64,000 nucleotides of DNA, from contig NZ_CANPVO010000015.1 in the NCBI RefSeq assembly GCF_947581785.1, forward strand, positions 124,001 through 188,000. The letters run 5' to 3'. Each line of letters starts with the position of its first letter. Position 1 is the first letter of the stretch. Below, piece by piece: positions 43,001 to 51,021 of the stretch. The DNA comes from Candidatus Palauibacter polyketidifaciens. Its GTDB lineage: Bacteria > Gemmatimonadota > Gemmatimonadetes > Palauibacterales > Palauibacteraceae. A program made the position numbers and the translations under genes. Below the pieces are notes generated by a model. It was given only the letters and a program-made list of their open reading frames with translations. It was not told the DNA's origin and did not search any database.

Positions 43001-43308
43001 ACGACCGCGTGGTCGCTCGGGGCGACGGCGAGGGCGCCGATGGAGTGCACGGGCTGGTCGTCGAACACGGGCCGCCAGTGCAGGCCGGCGTCGTCCGTCT
43101 TCCAGATCCCTCCGGTCGCGGCGCCGGCGAAGTACGTGTTGCGGTCCCCGGGGACGCCGGCGATCGAGGAGACGCGGTTGCCGACGGGGCCGATGTGGCG
43201 CGCCCGCAGCCCCTCGTACTGCTCGGGCGTGAGTTGCTGGGCCGCCAGCGGCGCGGCGGCCGCGAGCGCGAAGGCGAGACTGATGGAGAAGCGGCGAACG
43301 TTGGACAT
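40057..43308 (-). CDS. Exported sortilin/BNR-repeat (VPS10-like) protein
   Basis: 1,083 residues with a signal peptide (SISLAFALAAAAPLAAQ, cut about residue 24). Repeated BNR/Asp-box motifs (SxDxGxTW): STDGGETWTHM, TSDGGASWEK, MDGGDTWTE, SDDGGRTWRL, SRDDGATWTN, SYDDGESWQL and others build propellers. The C-terminal about 250 residues contain a glycine-rich FGGGGG segment and a helical end. Often labelled glycosyl hydrolase, but no catalytic residues are evident. Large secreted families of this type are common in Gemmatimonadota and Acidobacteriota. Function unknown. Confidence 0.88.
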   Translation of the reverse strand: MSNVRRFSISLAFALAAAAPLAAQQLTPEQYEGLRARHIGPVGNRVSSIAGVPGDRNTYFAGAATGGIWKTDDAGLHWRPVFDDQPVHSIGALAVAPSDHAVVWAGTGETSIRSNVSIGNGVWKSTDGGETWTHMGLEGTGRVGRILIHPHDADIVYVAALGHAYAESDERGVYRTSDGGASWEKILFVDRGTGAYDMVMDPGNPRKIFATMWDIDLKTWKRDSGGPGSGLHLTMDGGDTWTELQGNGLPTGTLGKIAVCMSHSDSDRVYALIETSDGVPMEGYETDTGELWSSDDGGRTWRLVNYSHNLATRQAYYTRCGVSSGDRDELYFLSSSFSVSRDGGATYEMFNFLGGGPPGGDPAAPGWDLHDVWVDPENPDRIFIGGDSGVAITENRMKSWSRMQLPIAQMYHVTVDNAIPYNVMGNRQDGPSYHGPSNTRYTGFWARGLIPRGDWRTVGGGESGFATPDPTDPNIVWSSASGSGAVGGIVVRHDRERGQFRDVEVWPESTRGRPASDVRYRFQWTFPLLISPHDSETIYVTSQHVHRTRNRGQSWEVISPDLSTNDRSKMGVSGGLTPDNIGVEFCCVIYAFDESPIEQGVFWAGTNDGLVQVSRDDGATWTNVTANIPNLPPDGVVRSIDASRYDVAKAYITIEHHQVGDFDARAYRTDDFGATWTQITDGVDNYPVDYTRYLLEDPVRPGLLYLGTETNVYISYDDGESWQLFMPNLPPSPYYGLIIQEHFNDFVAGTYGRGYWILDDLSAVQQLTPEVAASEAHLFAPRDAYRFNDIAEPQVMYEDWSVGENPPNGASMNYWLADGEGRKVQVRVENSDGETLATLDGTNHDGFNRVWWNFRGPDAKPILYRTKPQFADWMPMPEVSRQAGGGFFFGGGGGPRQPPGTYTVTLVVDGEDAGSQQLTVLRDPNSEGSMADILAQKALLDDIVEDRNRLADAVNQIELLRRQIHDLRPVLEAADDAEDVMEAGEALDESLIEVESELVQLKDTGSDGVRWPAMISARLSYLQRTVGTADFPPTDQHAEVAQMLSDMIDEVEVRLQAVLTDELAGFNRMLQARVGRVITTEDG

Positions 43309-43429
43309 GGCTCTCTGCCTCGTGAAACGGGTCGTTTGAGCGACGAAACGTGCGGCCCTGGACGGATGCGGGCCAGAGCCCGCGGGACCGGAGACGGGCC
43401 GGGGGCCCCGCCGGCGGCTCCCGTCGCCG

Positions 43430-45325
43430 CTAGGAACCCGTGGCGACGGGAAGTTCGACGCTCGACGGATGGGTCGCGGAGCGGTACACGCGCACGGTCG
43501 GCGGGTCCTCCGACACCTCCTCCGCGTTGTCGCGATCGGCGCCCATGACCGTTACGCGCAGGCGATGGCCCGCGTTGAAGACGGTCGAGGTCGGGTGCAG
43601 GTCGAGCCGCAGTTCGGCCGGCTCTTCCGGAAGCGGTTCGACATCGCTCGCGTAGCTGCGCTGGAAGGGGAGACCGAGGTTCTCCCACGGTGCTTCCGCG
43701 AGCGCGCGATGCGAGGCGCGCAGCACGCCCTCGGTCACGTAGCGAGAGGATCCCTCCGCGTCCACTTCCTCAAGCAGCACGAAGAAATCGGCGTCCCGCT
43801 TCGACGAGGTCACCCACAGCGTCACGACCGGATGGCCCGTGACCGTGAGGTCGGACTCCAGCGGCGGCGTCGTGTAGGTCAGCGACTTCGCGTCCGTGTC
43901 GCGCAGGTCGGGGTACACCATCTCCGGCGCGGCCCCGACGGCGTTGTCCCAGCGGCTGGAGGTCCCGGTGGTCGTCGAGAGATCGACCAGGTACTCGTCG
44001 AACGCGGTCTCGACCGTCGGCGCGTCCGGCGAAAGACCACCGTCGTTGACCGATGCGACGCTCCCGCTCGTCCCGGGCGCGAGGAAGAGGCGTTGGCTCG
44101 TCGTCTCGGGCGGCCACGCGTCGGCCGATACCCAGCGCCAGTCGCCGGGATCGTTCATGACGGCGTAGTGGATCGGCGCCTCGTCGAGCACGCCGTTGTC
44201 GATGCCCTTGAGCCAGTAGTCGAACCAGCGGTGCTGCTCCACCGCGTACAGTTCGATGCGTTCGGCCATCAACCCGGGATCGGGCATGCCGGAGTGGGAC
44301 CAGGCCCCGATGCCCAGCTTCTGCGGCCCGCGGTAGTTCGCGAACCAGAGCGTAGCGTCGGTGACGAAGATGTCGTACCAGCCGTTCCAGTGGTACGCCG
44401 GAATCCCGGCCTCGAGCACGTCTTCGAGGACGCCGCTGGGTCCGTGGCGCTCCCACGCCAGTTCGGGCGCCGCATGATCACGATAGCGCCCCGCGCCGTA
44501 TTGCTCGAGCACGTCCCAGTTGTCCTCGTGCTCCTCCATCGCCTGCCGCAGGAGCACCCCCTCGACATCCTCGTCCACCGCCGGGGCCGGAATGGAGACG
44601 TCGAACTCGCGGGTCAGGCCGCCCCAGTGCCCGATGAGGTCATCCCGGTACACGCCGCCGGGATACATGAGATCGTACATGTCGAGGGCCGCGACATCGG
44701 GGAAAATCGCCTTGAGCGCCGACGGATTGCGGGACGCGGCCATGTACTGCGTGATCCCCAGGTAGGAACCGCCGTACATGCCGACGTTGCCGTCCGACCA
44801 GGGCTGCGAGGCGAGCCACTCGATGAGTTCGACCGCATCCGTCGTCTCCGACTCCGAGAACAGCCCCTCGTAGCGGCCGAAGGAGGCCCCGCTCCCCCGC
44901 ACACCGGCCGCCGCCACGACGTAGCCGTGGAGGACGAGCCGCTGGAGATCCTCGTTCGCGTCGACCTGGGAGCGGATGTCCGGGGCCGGGTCCAGGTCCG
45001 GCGCGATCACGCGGATGATCTGGCCCGGATGGCGGTGATAGCGGGAATGCGTCCACACGACCGGCAGGGGCTTGCTCTCGAGCACGCCCCCAAGCGCCGG
45101 CCGGGTGACCTCGACCGCCAACCGCACGCCGTCGCGCATCTCGACGTAGCGGGACGTGGTGACCCAGCCGTCGAACCGGGGCTCGCTGTACCCCTCGTAG
45201 CGGCCGAACTCCGACACGCGGTCGGTCGCCTCTCCTTCGGCGCCGTCGGCGCCGGGCTCGGCGACACACGCCACCAGAAGTATGGGGAGAACGCCGGGGA
45301 GGAAGCTGGCGGCGGTGTTCCTCAT
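43430..45325 (-). CDS. CocE/NonD (X-Pro dipeptidyl-peptidase S15-like) hydrolase, lipoprotein
   Basis: 631 residues. Signal with cysteine at residue 20 (PILLVAC). Alpha/beta hydrolase: nucleophile serine in GMYGGSYLGITQYMAA, followed by a helical cap and a C-terminal jelly-roll domain (SLTYTTPPLESDLTVTGHP, then HRLRVTVMGADRDN). The family includes cocaine esterase and X-Pro dipeptidyl peptidases, so it hydrolyses ester or peptide bonds; the precise substrate is unknown. A 22-bp gap separates it from the acyl-CoA dehydrogenase. Confidence 0.9.
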   Translation of the reverse strand: MRNTAASFLPGVLPILLVACVAEPGADGAEGEATDRVSEFGRYEGYSEPRFDGWVTTSRYVEMRDGVRLAVEVTRPALGGVLESKPLPVVWTHSRYHRHPGQIIRVIAPDLDPAPDIRSQVDANEDLQRLVLHGYVVAAAGVRGSGASFGRYEGLFSESETTDAVELIEWLASQPWSDGNVGMYGGSYLGITQYMAASRNPSALKAIFPDVAALDMYDLMYPGGVYRDDLIGHWGGLTREFDVSIPAPAVDEDVEGVLLRQAMEEHEDNWDVLEQYGAGRYRDHAAPELAWERHGPSGVLEDVLEAGIPAYHWNGWYDIFVTDATLWFANYRGPQKLGIGAWSHSGMPDPGLMAERIELYAVEQHRWFDYWLKGIDNGVLDEAPIHYAVMNDPGDWRWVSADAWPPETTSQRLFLAPGTSGSVASVNDGGLSPDAPTVETAFDEYLVDLSTTTGTSSRWDNAVGAAPEMVYPDLRDTDAKSLTYTTPPLESDLTVTGHPVVTLWVTSSKRDADFFVLLEEVDAEGSSRYVTEGVLRASHRALAEAPWENLGLPFQRSYASDVEPLPEEPAELRLDLHPTSTVFNAGHRLRVTVMGADRDNAEEVSEDPPTVRVYRSATHPSSVELPVATGS

Positions 45326-45347
45326 GTCGTCTCGCTTCCTGCTCTCT

Positions 45348-46532
45348 TCAGTTGTAGGCCGGGAGTCCCGTGGCGTCGTGTCCGAGGATCAGGGAATGGA
45401 TGTCGTGGGTGCCCTCGTACGTATAGACCGACTCCAGATTCGCCATGTGACGCATCGAGGCGTATTCGGCGAGAATCCCGTTCGCGCCGAGCAGCCGCCG
45501 CGACTCGCGGGCGCACTCGCACGCCATGTTCACGTTGTTGCGCTTCGCGAGCGAGACGTGCTGCGGCCGCATCGTGCCCTCGTCCTTCATCCGGCCGAGC
45601 CGGAGGCAGAGAAGCTGCGCCTTCGTGATCTCGGTGAGCATGTCCGCGATCCGGACCTGCTGGATCTGGGTCTGCGCGATCGGCGTCCCGTCGAACTGCA
45701 CGCGGTTCTTCGCGTATTCGACCGACTCGCGATAGCAGCCCATGGCGGCGCCGACGGCCCCCCACGAGATCCCGTAGCGCGCCTGCGTCAGGCACTTCAA
45801 CGGGCTCTTGAGCCCCCCGCTGGCCGGGAGGACGTTCGCCCGCGGCACCCGCACGTCCTGCAGGACGAGTTCGGAAGTGTCGGACGCCAGGAGGGAGAGT
45901 TTCCCCTTCTGGTCGCTGGCGGAGAAGCCGTCGCGCCCCGTCTCGACGATGAAACCGCGGATCGAGCCGACGTCGTCCAGTTCCCCGGTCTTGGCCCAGA
46001 TCACCGCCACATCGGCCATCGAGCCGTTCGTGATCCACATCTTGGCGCCGTTGAGGACCCACTCGTCCCCGTCCTCGACCGCCCGCGTGATCATGCCGCC
46101 GGGGTTGGAGCCGAAGTCGGGCTCGGTGAGGCCGAAGCACCCGATGGACTCGCCGCTCGCCATCCGCGGCAGCCACTCGCGCTTCTGTTCTTCGGAACCG
46201 AAGGCGAAGATCGGGTACATGACGAGGGCGCCCTGCACGGAGACGAAGGAGCGGAGGCCCGAGTCCGCCCGCTCGAGTTCCTGCATGATGAGGCCGTAAG
46301 CCACGTTGTTTAGGCCGGCGCAGCCGTACTCCTCCGGGAGGTTCGCCCCGAAGAAGCCGAGTTCGCCCATCTGGGGGATGAGTTCCCGAGGGAACGTGCG
46401 TTCGATGTAGTGGTGGCCGATGATGGGCAGGACCTCCTGGTCCACCCACTCACGCACCAGATCCCGAATCGCGATCTCCTCTTCGTCGAGGAGCGCATCG
46501 AGATTGAAGTAGTCGACACCCTCGAAAGTCAT
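45348..46532 (-). CDS. Acyl-CoA dehydrogenase, glutaryl-CoA dehydrogenase-like
   Basis: 394 residues from ATG 46532. FAD-dependent acyl-CoA dehydrogenase fold. GLTEPDFGSNPGGM and TEPDFGSNP bind flavin, and the catalytic base glutamate is in VYTYEGTHDIHSLILG. The ADSGLRSFVSVQ segment and RHMANLE C-terminal pattern match glutaryl-CoA dehydrogenase (lysine and tryptophan degradation). The usual substrate-binding arginine appears in SGLRSF, so glutaryl-CoA is the best guess. The ATG overlaps the small membrane gene (ATGA). Confidence 0.88.
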   Translation of the reverse strand: MTFEGVDYFNLDALLDEEEIAIRDLVREWVDQEVLPIIGHHYIERTFPRELIPQMGELGFFGANLPEEYGCAGLNNVAYGLIMQELERADSGLRSFVSVQGALVMYPIFAFGSEEQKREWLPRMASGESIGCFGLTEPDFGSNPGGMITRAVEDGDEWVLNGAKMWITNGSMADVAVIWAKTGELDDVGSIRGFIVETGRDGFSASDQKGKLSLLASDTSELVLQDVRVPRANVLPASGGLKSPLKCLTQARYGISWGAVGAAMGCYRESVEYAKNRVQFDGTPIAQTQIQQVRIADMLTEITKAQLLCLRLGRMKDEGTMRPQHVSLAKRNNVNMACECARESRRLLGANGILAEYASMRHMANLESVYTYEGTHDIHSLILGHDATGLPAYN

Positions 46533-46795
46533 TCGCGAGTTTCTCCGGATTCCGGGCAGCGCGTGGCTGCGGGGTGAGGGACGGCGGACGAATCCGCGCG
46601 GAAACAATGGACGCCGAGCGCGACGCCGGCGGCGGCCAGGAGGATGCCCGCGGCGACTCCCGGCCAGCCGTACACGTGCGCGTTGATGACGAGGACGATC
46701 CCGACCATGGTGGCGAGCGCCGCGGCCGGAAGCCCCAGCACGGTCCGGATGCCGGCGCGCCTGCCGGGCCGCGCGCCTATCGGCCGAGCCGCCAT
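46529..46795 (-). CDS. Small two-helix membrane protein
   Basis: 88 residues. Basic N-terminus (ARPIGARPGRRAG), then two hydrophobic segments (AALATMVGIVLVINAHVYGW and AGILLAAAGVALGVH) and a polar tail. Its start overlaps the zinc-ribbon gene by 19 bp and its stop overlaps the dehydrogenase ATG, so it is translated in the same operon. No family recognised; function unknown. Confidence 0.55.
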   Translation of the reverse strand: MAARPIGARPGRRAGIRTVLGLPAAALATMVGIVLVINAHVYGWPGVAAGILLAAAGVALGVHCFRADSSAVPHPAATRCPESGETRE

Positions 46796-47097
46796 CGGGT
46801 GTAGCCCTTCACGACCTCGCGGCCGATGCGGAAGCCGAGATAGTACGCCGCCACAAGCGGCAGGCCCCACGCGTACGCCGGCAGGAAACCGAGGTCGGGG
46901 GAGGTGCGGAGCCAGATGACGACCCAGACGGCGAACGGCAGCGTGATGCTCGCGGCGACGACGTGGCGCCCGCGCCGCATCCGCCGCTGCATGCGGGGTC
47001 CGCAGGCCTCGCACCAGTCGTCGCGGTGCAGCTGTCCCTTGGGGAACATCTGGCCGCAGGCGCCGCACATCACGCCCTTGAAGTGAAGCTCTTCCAT
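46777..47097 (-). CDS. Zinc-ribbon membrane protein
   Basis: 106 residues from ATG 47097, which has GGAG nine bases upstream; an ATG at 47121 would add eight residues. N-terminal zinc ribbon with two CxxC knuckles (MCGACGQMF and WCEACGP), then two membrane segments (VVAASITLPFAVWVVIWL and PAYAWGLPLVAAYYLGF) and a basic end. Conserved function unknown. Lies between the isocitrate-dehydrogenase-like gene and the small membrane gene. Confidence 0.65.
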   Translation of the reverse strand: MEELHFKGVMCGACGQMFPKGQLHRDDWCEACGPRMQRRMRRGRHVVAASITLPFAVWVVIWLRTSPDLGFLPAYAWGLPLVAAYYLGFRIGREVVKGYTRWRLGR

Positions 47098-47145
47098 CCG
47101 CTCGCGCTCCGTGCCGATCATTCCGCGCCGGTCGTTCCGCCCCGG

Positions 47146-48180
47146 TCATTCACCGGCGGCATCCAGTCGTTCGATCACCGCGCCGGCGAACTCTGCCGTG
47201 CTCGCGGAACCGCCGAGGTCCGGGGTATGGGCGGCGCCGTCCTGCAGCGTCCGGTGCAGGGCGGCGCGGATGCGCGCGGCCACCCCGGGTTCATCGAGGT
47301 GGTCGAGCAGGAGGCAGCCCGCGAGCAGGAGGGAGGTGGGGTTGGCGATCCCCTTCCCCGCGATGTCCGGCGCGGATCCATGCACCGCCTCGAAGATCGC
47401 CGCCCGCTCGCCGAGGTTCGCGCCCGGCGCGAAGCCGAGCCCGCCGATGAGTCCGGCCACCTGATCGGAGAGGATGTCGCCGAACATGTTCTCGGTCACG
47501 ATCACATCGAAGCGGTACGGATCCAGCGCCAACTGCATCGCCGTTGCGTCCACGATCTTGTCGTCGAATTCCACCCTTCCCTCGTACTCGGCCGCGACGT
47601 TGCGCCCCACCTCGAGGAAGAGACCCTGCGTGTACTTGAGGATATTCGCCTTGTGGACCAGGGTCACGAGACGCCGGTTGTGGGCGAGCGCGTACTCGAA
47701 CGCGAAGCGGACGATGCGGCGCGACCCGTAGCGCGTAATGAGCATGACGGATTCGGCGACGGCGCGGGGGTCGTTCTCCATCCCGATGAAGTGCTCGATC
47801 CCGGCGTAAAGGCCCTCCGTATTCTCCCGCACGATGACGAGATCCACGTCCGGATAGCGGGCGGCCGGGAGAAGGGTGACTGCGGGACGGACGTTCGCGT
47901 AGAGATCGAAGTGCTTGCGGAGCGCGACGTTTACGGACCGGAAGCCGGAGCCGATGGGGGTCGTGAGCGGCCCCTTGAGCGCGACGCCGGTCGCCTCGAT
48001 CGATTCGAGCGTCGCCTGCGGAAGCGGCTCTCCGACCGTTTCCATGGCGGTGACGCCGCCGAGGCTCTCGCGCCAGCGGATGGGCGCGCCCGCAGCCTCC
48101 AGGATCGCGACGGTGGCTTCGGATATCTCCGGGCCAATGCCGTCGCCCGGGATCAACACGACGTCGTGTAGCGGTTTCAT
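47146..48180 (-). CDS. Isocitrate/isopropylmalate dehydrogenase family enzyme, NAD-isocitrate-dehydrogenase-like
   Basis: 344 residues from ATG 48180 (MKPLHDVVLIPGDGIGPEI). Beta-decarboxylating dehydrogenase. The substrate segment GSGFRSVNVALRKHFDLYANVRP has the S-x-N-x-x-L-R pattern of isocitrate dehydrogenases. RENTEGLYAGIEH, VHKANILKYT and the metal site ENMFGDILSDQ are conserved, as is VHGSAPDIAGKGIANP. Closest to mitochondrial-type NAD-IDH and homoisocitrate dehydrogenase. Substrate (isocitrate or homoisocitrate) is not settled. Two bp from an exported protein gene and near a LeuA-family synthase. Confidence 0.85.
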   Translation of the reverse strand: MKPLHDVVLIPGDGIGPEISEATVAILEAAGAPIRWRESLGGVTAMETVGEPLPQATLESIEATGVALKGPLTTPIGSGFRSVNVALRKHFDLYANVRPAVTLLPAARYPDVDLVIVRENTEGLYAGIEHFIGMENDPRAVAESVMLITRYGSRRIVRFAFEYALAHNRRLVTLVHKANILKYTQGLFLEVGRNVAAEYEGRVEFDDKIVDATAMQLALDPYRFDVIVTENMFGDILSDQVAGLIGGLGFAPGANLGERAAIFEAVHGSAPDIAGKGIANPTSLLLAGCLLLDHLDEPGVAARIRAALHRTLQDGAAHTPDLGGSASTAEFAGAVIERLDAAGE

Positions 48181-48182
48181 CG

Positions 48183-48794
48183 TCAGGAAGGTGCGAGTTG
48201 ATCGGCCACGCGCAACGCGAGCGTGGTGAGGGCGAACGGGGACGCGGCCTCCGCGACCGCCCCCGCGACGGGGCCGTGCCAGAGGACGGCGCTGCGCCGC
48301 ACGTCGATGATCGCGAGGCGCAGAACGGCCCGACGCTCCCGATACGAGACCGCGAGCGGCAGCACGACGAGGCGGGCTCCGAAGAGGGCCGCCACCTTGC
48401 GGAGCTGCGTGTGGAGCGGTTCGTAGAGTTGCGCCCGGGAATCCGGCGCGGTGAGCAGGCCCCGGTAGGCGAGTCGCCCCGGGTCGACGCCGATCGTCGG
48501 GTTGCGGGCGAGGCGAGCCTCCACCGCGGGCGCGAGAGCCCAGTGTGCGGCCCCCACTTCCTCTCCGAACGCAAACTCGATCTCGGCGTTGAGGAGGTCG
48601 ATCGTGCCCTCCGCGCTCTCCGTCCCCCCGATCCACGTCCCTCCGGGGTCCGGAAGGGCCGACTGCACCGGGAGGACGACGACCGGCACGCCCGCGGGCA
48701 CCGCCGGAGGATCGTCGGCCGGAGGCTGCTCGGCCGCCAGCGCCCCGGCTGAGAGAAGAGCCAGCGCGCAGGACGACACCGTCCGCCGTCTCAT
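48183..48794 (-). CDS. Exported protein of unknown function
   Basis: 203 residues with a signal peptide (SSCALALLSAGALAAEQ; cleavage near residue 21). The mature part has VPVVVLPVQSALPDPGGTW, LNAEIEFAFGEEVG, RLVVLPLAVSYRERRAVLRLAIIDVRRSAVLWHG and an end helix. The V-V-L-P pattern and a strand of paired hydrophobics resemble periplasmic DUF4136- or curli-assembly-like folds, but I do not recognise the family. Coupled to the synthase gene upstream (ATGA) and 2 bp from the dehydrogenase gene. Confidence 0.7.
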   Translation of the reverse strand: MRRRTVSSCALALLSAGALAAEQPPADDPPAVPAGVPVVVLPVQSALPDPGGTWIGGTESAEGTIDLLNAEIEFAFGEEVGAAHWALAPAVEARLARNPTIGVDPGRLAYRGLLTAPDSRAQLYEPLHTQLRKVAALFGARLVVLPLAVSYRERRAVLRLAIIDVRRSAVLWHGPVAGAVAEAASPFALTTLALRVADQLAPS

Positions 48795-50032
48795 GCCCGC
48801 GCCGCCGCGACGCGTGTGATCTCAGCTTCGATTTCCTCCTGCGAGAGTGTGTGATCGCACTTCTTGGCGAGCCCGAACACCGCCTCGCACAGCGTCTCGT
48901 CCCCCGCGTCGTATCCGTGCTGGCTCAACCAGAAGCGGACGTTGCTGAGGCCGGACACCGGAGAAATCTCGATGGTCTGTTTCCGTCCCACGATCGAAGC
49001 CGGGACGCCGCTGTAGACGCGGTCCTCCAGCCAGCCGTCCCCCTTCTGCATGGCCTTGATGATCGCGGCCGCGTGTACGCCGGTCCCCGTCCGGAAGGCG
49101 TCGTCCCCGATGACCGGATAGTTGTGGGGCACCTCGACTCCGCACATCTCCGCCGTGAGCCGGCAATAGTCCGAAAGCCGGTCGATCGGGTGATTGTGCG
49201 TCCCGAGCAGGTGAAGGTTCACGAGCAGCAGATCCATCTCGACATTGCCGATCCGCTCGCCGATGCCGAGCGCGGTGGCATGCACGCGGTCCACACCTTC
49301 CTCGATGGCCGCCAGCGCATTCGCCAGCCCGAAGCCGCGGTCCCGGTGTCCATGCCAGTCGATCTTCACGGACTCTCCCGTGCCGGCCACGATGTCCTTC
49401 GCGAAACGCACGAGTCGCCGCACGCCGTGGGGCGTCGAGTGACCGACGGTGTCCGCGAGACAGATCCGCCGCGCCCCCGCCTCGACCGCGGCCGAGAAGA
49501 GCCGGGCGAGCGTCCTGGGCCGCGACCGCGTCGTGTCCTCCGTCACGTACATGACGTCGAGTCCCTCGCCGATGGCGAACCCGATGGCGTCGCGCGTCGA
49601 GGAGAGGATCTGGTCGACATCCCAGTTCTCGGCGTACTGGCGGATCGGCGAGCTTCCGATGAAGGTGGCGACCTCGATTTTCAGACCGGTCGCCTGCTGG
49701 ACGCGCGCCACGGGTTCGATGTCGGCCCTGACCGTGCGGGCGGCCGCGTTGGCCCCGATCGGGAGTGCGCACTCGGTGATCTCCCGGGCCAGCGCGAGGC
49801 ACGACTCGTAGGCACGGGGGCCGGCGCCCGGAAGGCCGATGTCGACAGCGTGGATGCCGAGGTCCACCATGAGGTGGAGGAGTTCGATCTTCTTCTCGAT
49901 GGGCGGGTCCTTGACGGACGGATTCTGCAGGCCGTCGCGCAGTGTCTCGTCGTCTAGTTCGACGCGGGTCGCCTCGTAGTCGTGGCTCCCCGGAAGCGCG
50001 TTCCAGTCGTATATGAGTTCGTCCTGGCTCAC
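48791..50032 (-). CDS. LeuA-family (DRE-TIM) acyl-CoA carboxylate synthase without regulatory domain
   Basis: 413 residues from GTG 50032. Metal-dependent Claisen-condensing TIM barrel: DETLRDGLQNPSV (DRE motif), the IDWHGHRDRGFG metal HxH, and GIGERIGNVEMD, the LeuA signature. The helical subdomain follows (LSNVRFWLSQHGYD), but the roughly 130-residue C-terminal allosteric domain of isopropylmalate synthase is missing. It could therefore be isopropylmalate, homocitrate, citramalate or Re-citrate synthase. The neighbouring IDH-like gene fits citrate or homocitrate. Start overlaps the nucleotidyltransferase stop (GTGA). Confidence 0.85.
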   Translation of the reverse strand: MSQDELIYDWNALPGSHDYEATRVELDDETLRDGLQNPSVKDPPIEKKIELLHLMVDLGIHAVDIGLPGAGPRAYESCLALAREITECALPIGANAAARTVRADIEPVARVQQATGLKIEVATFIGSSPIRQYAENWDVDQILSSTRDAIGFAIGEGLDVMYVTEDTTRSRPRTLARLFSAAVEAGARRICLADTVGHSTPHGVRRLVRFAKDIVAGTGESVKIDWHGHRDRGFGLANALAAIEEGVDRVHATALGIGERIGNVEMDLLLVNLHLLGTHNHPIDRLSDYCRLTAEMCGVEVPHNYPVIGDDAFRTGTGVHAAAIIKAMQKGDGWLEDRVYSGVPASIVGRKQTIEISPVSGLSNVRFWLSQHGYDAGDETLCEAVFGLAKKCDHTLSQEEIEAEITRVAAARA

Positions 50033-51021
50033 GTCCGCTCGCCTTCGACGACCCCGTCGTCGCCCACGTTCACTCTTCCGCGCACGCCCCGCAGCGTCAC
50101 GCGGTCCCCGACGAGCGAATCTACGAGGTCGCAGTCTTCGATGACGCTGTCCGCGCCGACGATCGTGTGGCGGAGGCGCGACCCCCGGACCCGGCTTCCG
50201 GATGCCACGCTCACGTTGGGGCCGACCGCCGAAGTCTCGACGACGGCGTCCGCCGCGACCGCGATGGCGCCGTCGACGGCGACGGAGTCCGGGAGGTCCG
50301 GGTCCCCTCCGTGCCCGCGCTCGAGCATCGTCCGGTTCGTCTCGAGCAGCGTCTCGGGCTTCCCGCAATCAAACCAGCCGCCCACTTCCGCCGTATGGAG
50401 ACGTGCGCCACGGTCGATCATGTACTGGAAGGCGTCCGTGAGAAAGAACTCCCCGAGCCCGGGATCCCGGTCCATCACATGCCGAACCCCCTCGAACAGC
50501 AGCTCATGATCCTTCACGTAGTAGACGCCGATGTTCGCGAGCTTCGACACGGGTTCCGATGGCTTTTCGATGATCCGCTTCATGTATCCCGCTTCATCGG
50601 TGAGGATGACGCCGAACCGCTGGTAGTCCTCGACTTCCTTTGCCCAGATGATGCCGGACGCGGAGGCGTGGCGGTGCAGCACGCTGAAGTCGGCATCGAA
50701 GAGCGTGTCCACGAAGACGATGATGACCGGCCCGGTCACCCAGGGTTCCGCCAGCGCGACCGCGTCGGCCGTCCCCCGCTGGGTGGCCTGCTCCACGTAG
50801 GTGATCGAGAGGCCGGGGAACTCCTCGGCCATGAAGGCCCGGATCTGACCGGCGAGGTGCCCGGTGATGAAGATGAACTCGTCGACGCCCTCGGCTCTGA
50901 GCTGCTCGACAACGTAGGAGAGCACGGGCCGATTAGCCACGCGGAGCAAGGGTTTGGGACGGGTGTGGGTGTGGGGACGGACCCTTGTACCCATTCCCGC
51001 CAACGGTATTATGGCCTGCAT
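50029..51021 (-). CDS. NDP-sugar pyrophosphorylase-like nucleotidyltransferase
   Basis: 330 residues. The N-terminal nucleotidyltransferase starts MQAIIPLAGMGTRVRPHT with the PKPLLRVANRPVL signature and GTADAVALA, as in glucose-1-phosphate thymidylyl- and uridylyltransferases. The C-terminal third (about 245-325) is a left-handed beta-helix of hexapeptide-like repeats (AVAADAVVETSAVGPNVSV). Sugar and nucleotide specificity cannot be read. Stop overlaps the synthase GTG; no other sugar-pathway genes are in the window. Confidence 0.85.
   Translation of the reverse strand: MQAIIPLAGMGTRVRPHTHTRPKPLLRVANRPVLSYVVEQLRAEGVDEFIFITGHLAGQIRAFMAEEFPGLSITYVEQATQRGTADAVALAEPWVTGPVIIVFVDTLFDADFSVLHRHASASGIIWAKEVEDYQRFGVILTDEAGYMKRIIEKPSEPVSKLANIGVYYVKDHELLFEGVRHVMDRDPGLGEFFLTDAFQYMIDRGARLHTAEVGGWFDCGKPETLLETNRTMLERGHGGDPDLPDSVAVDGAIAVAADAVVETSAVGPNVSVASGSRVRGSRLRHTIVGADSVIEDCDLVDSLVGDRVTLRGVRGRVNVGDDGVVEGERT
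50985..51012 (+). promoter_or_regulatory. Candidate plus-strand promoter for the DUF1499-like gene operon
   Basis: TTGTAC (50985-50990) and TATTAT (51007-51012), spacing 16 bp, point to the plus strand. They lie inside the 5' end of the opposite nucleotidyltransferase gene. Predicted transcription start is near 51019, giving a leader of about 138 nt. The -10 is good and the -35 weak. Confidence 0.35.
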
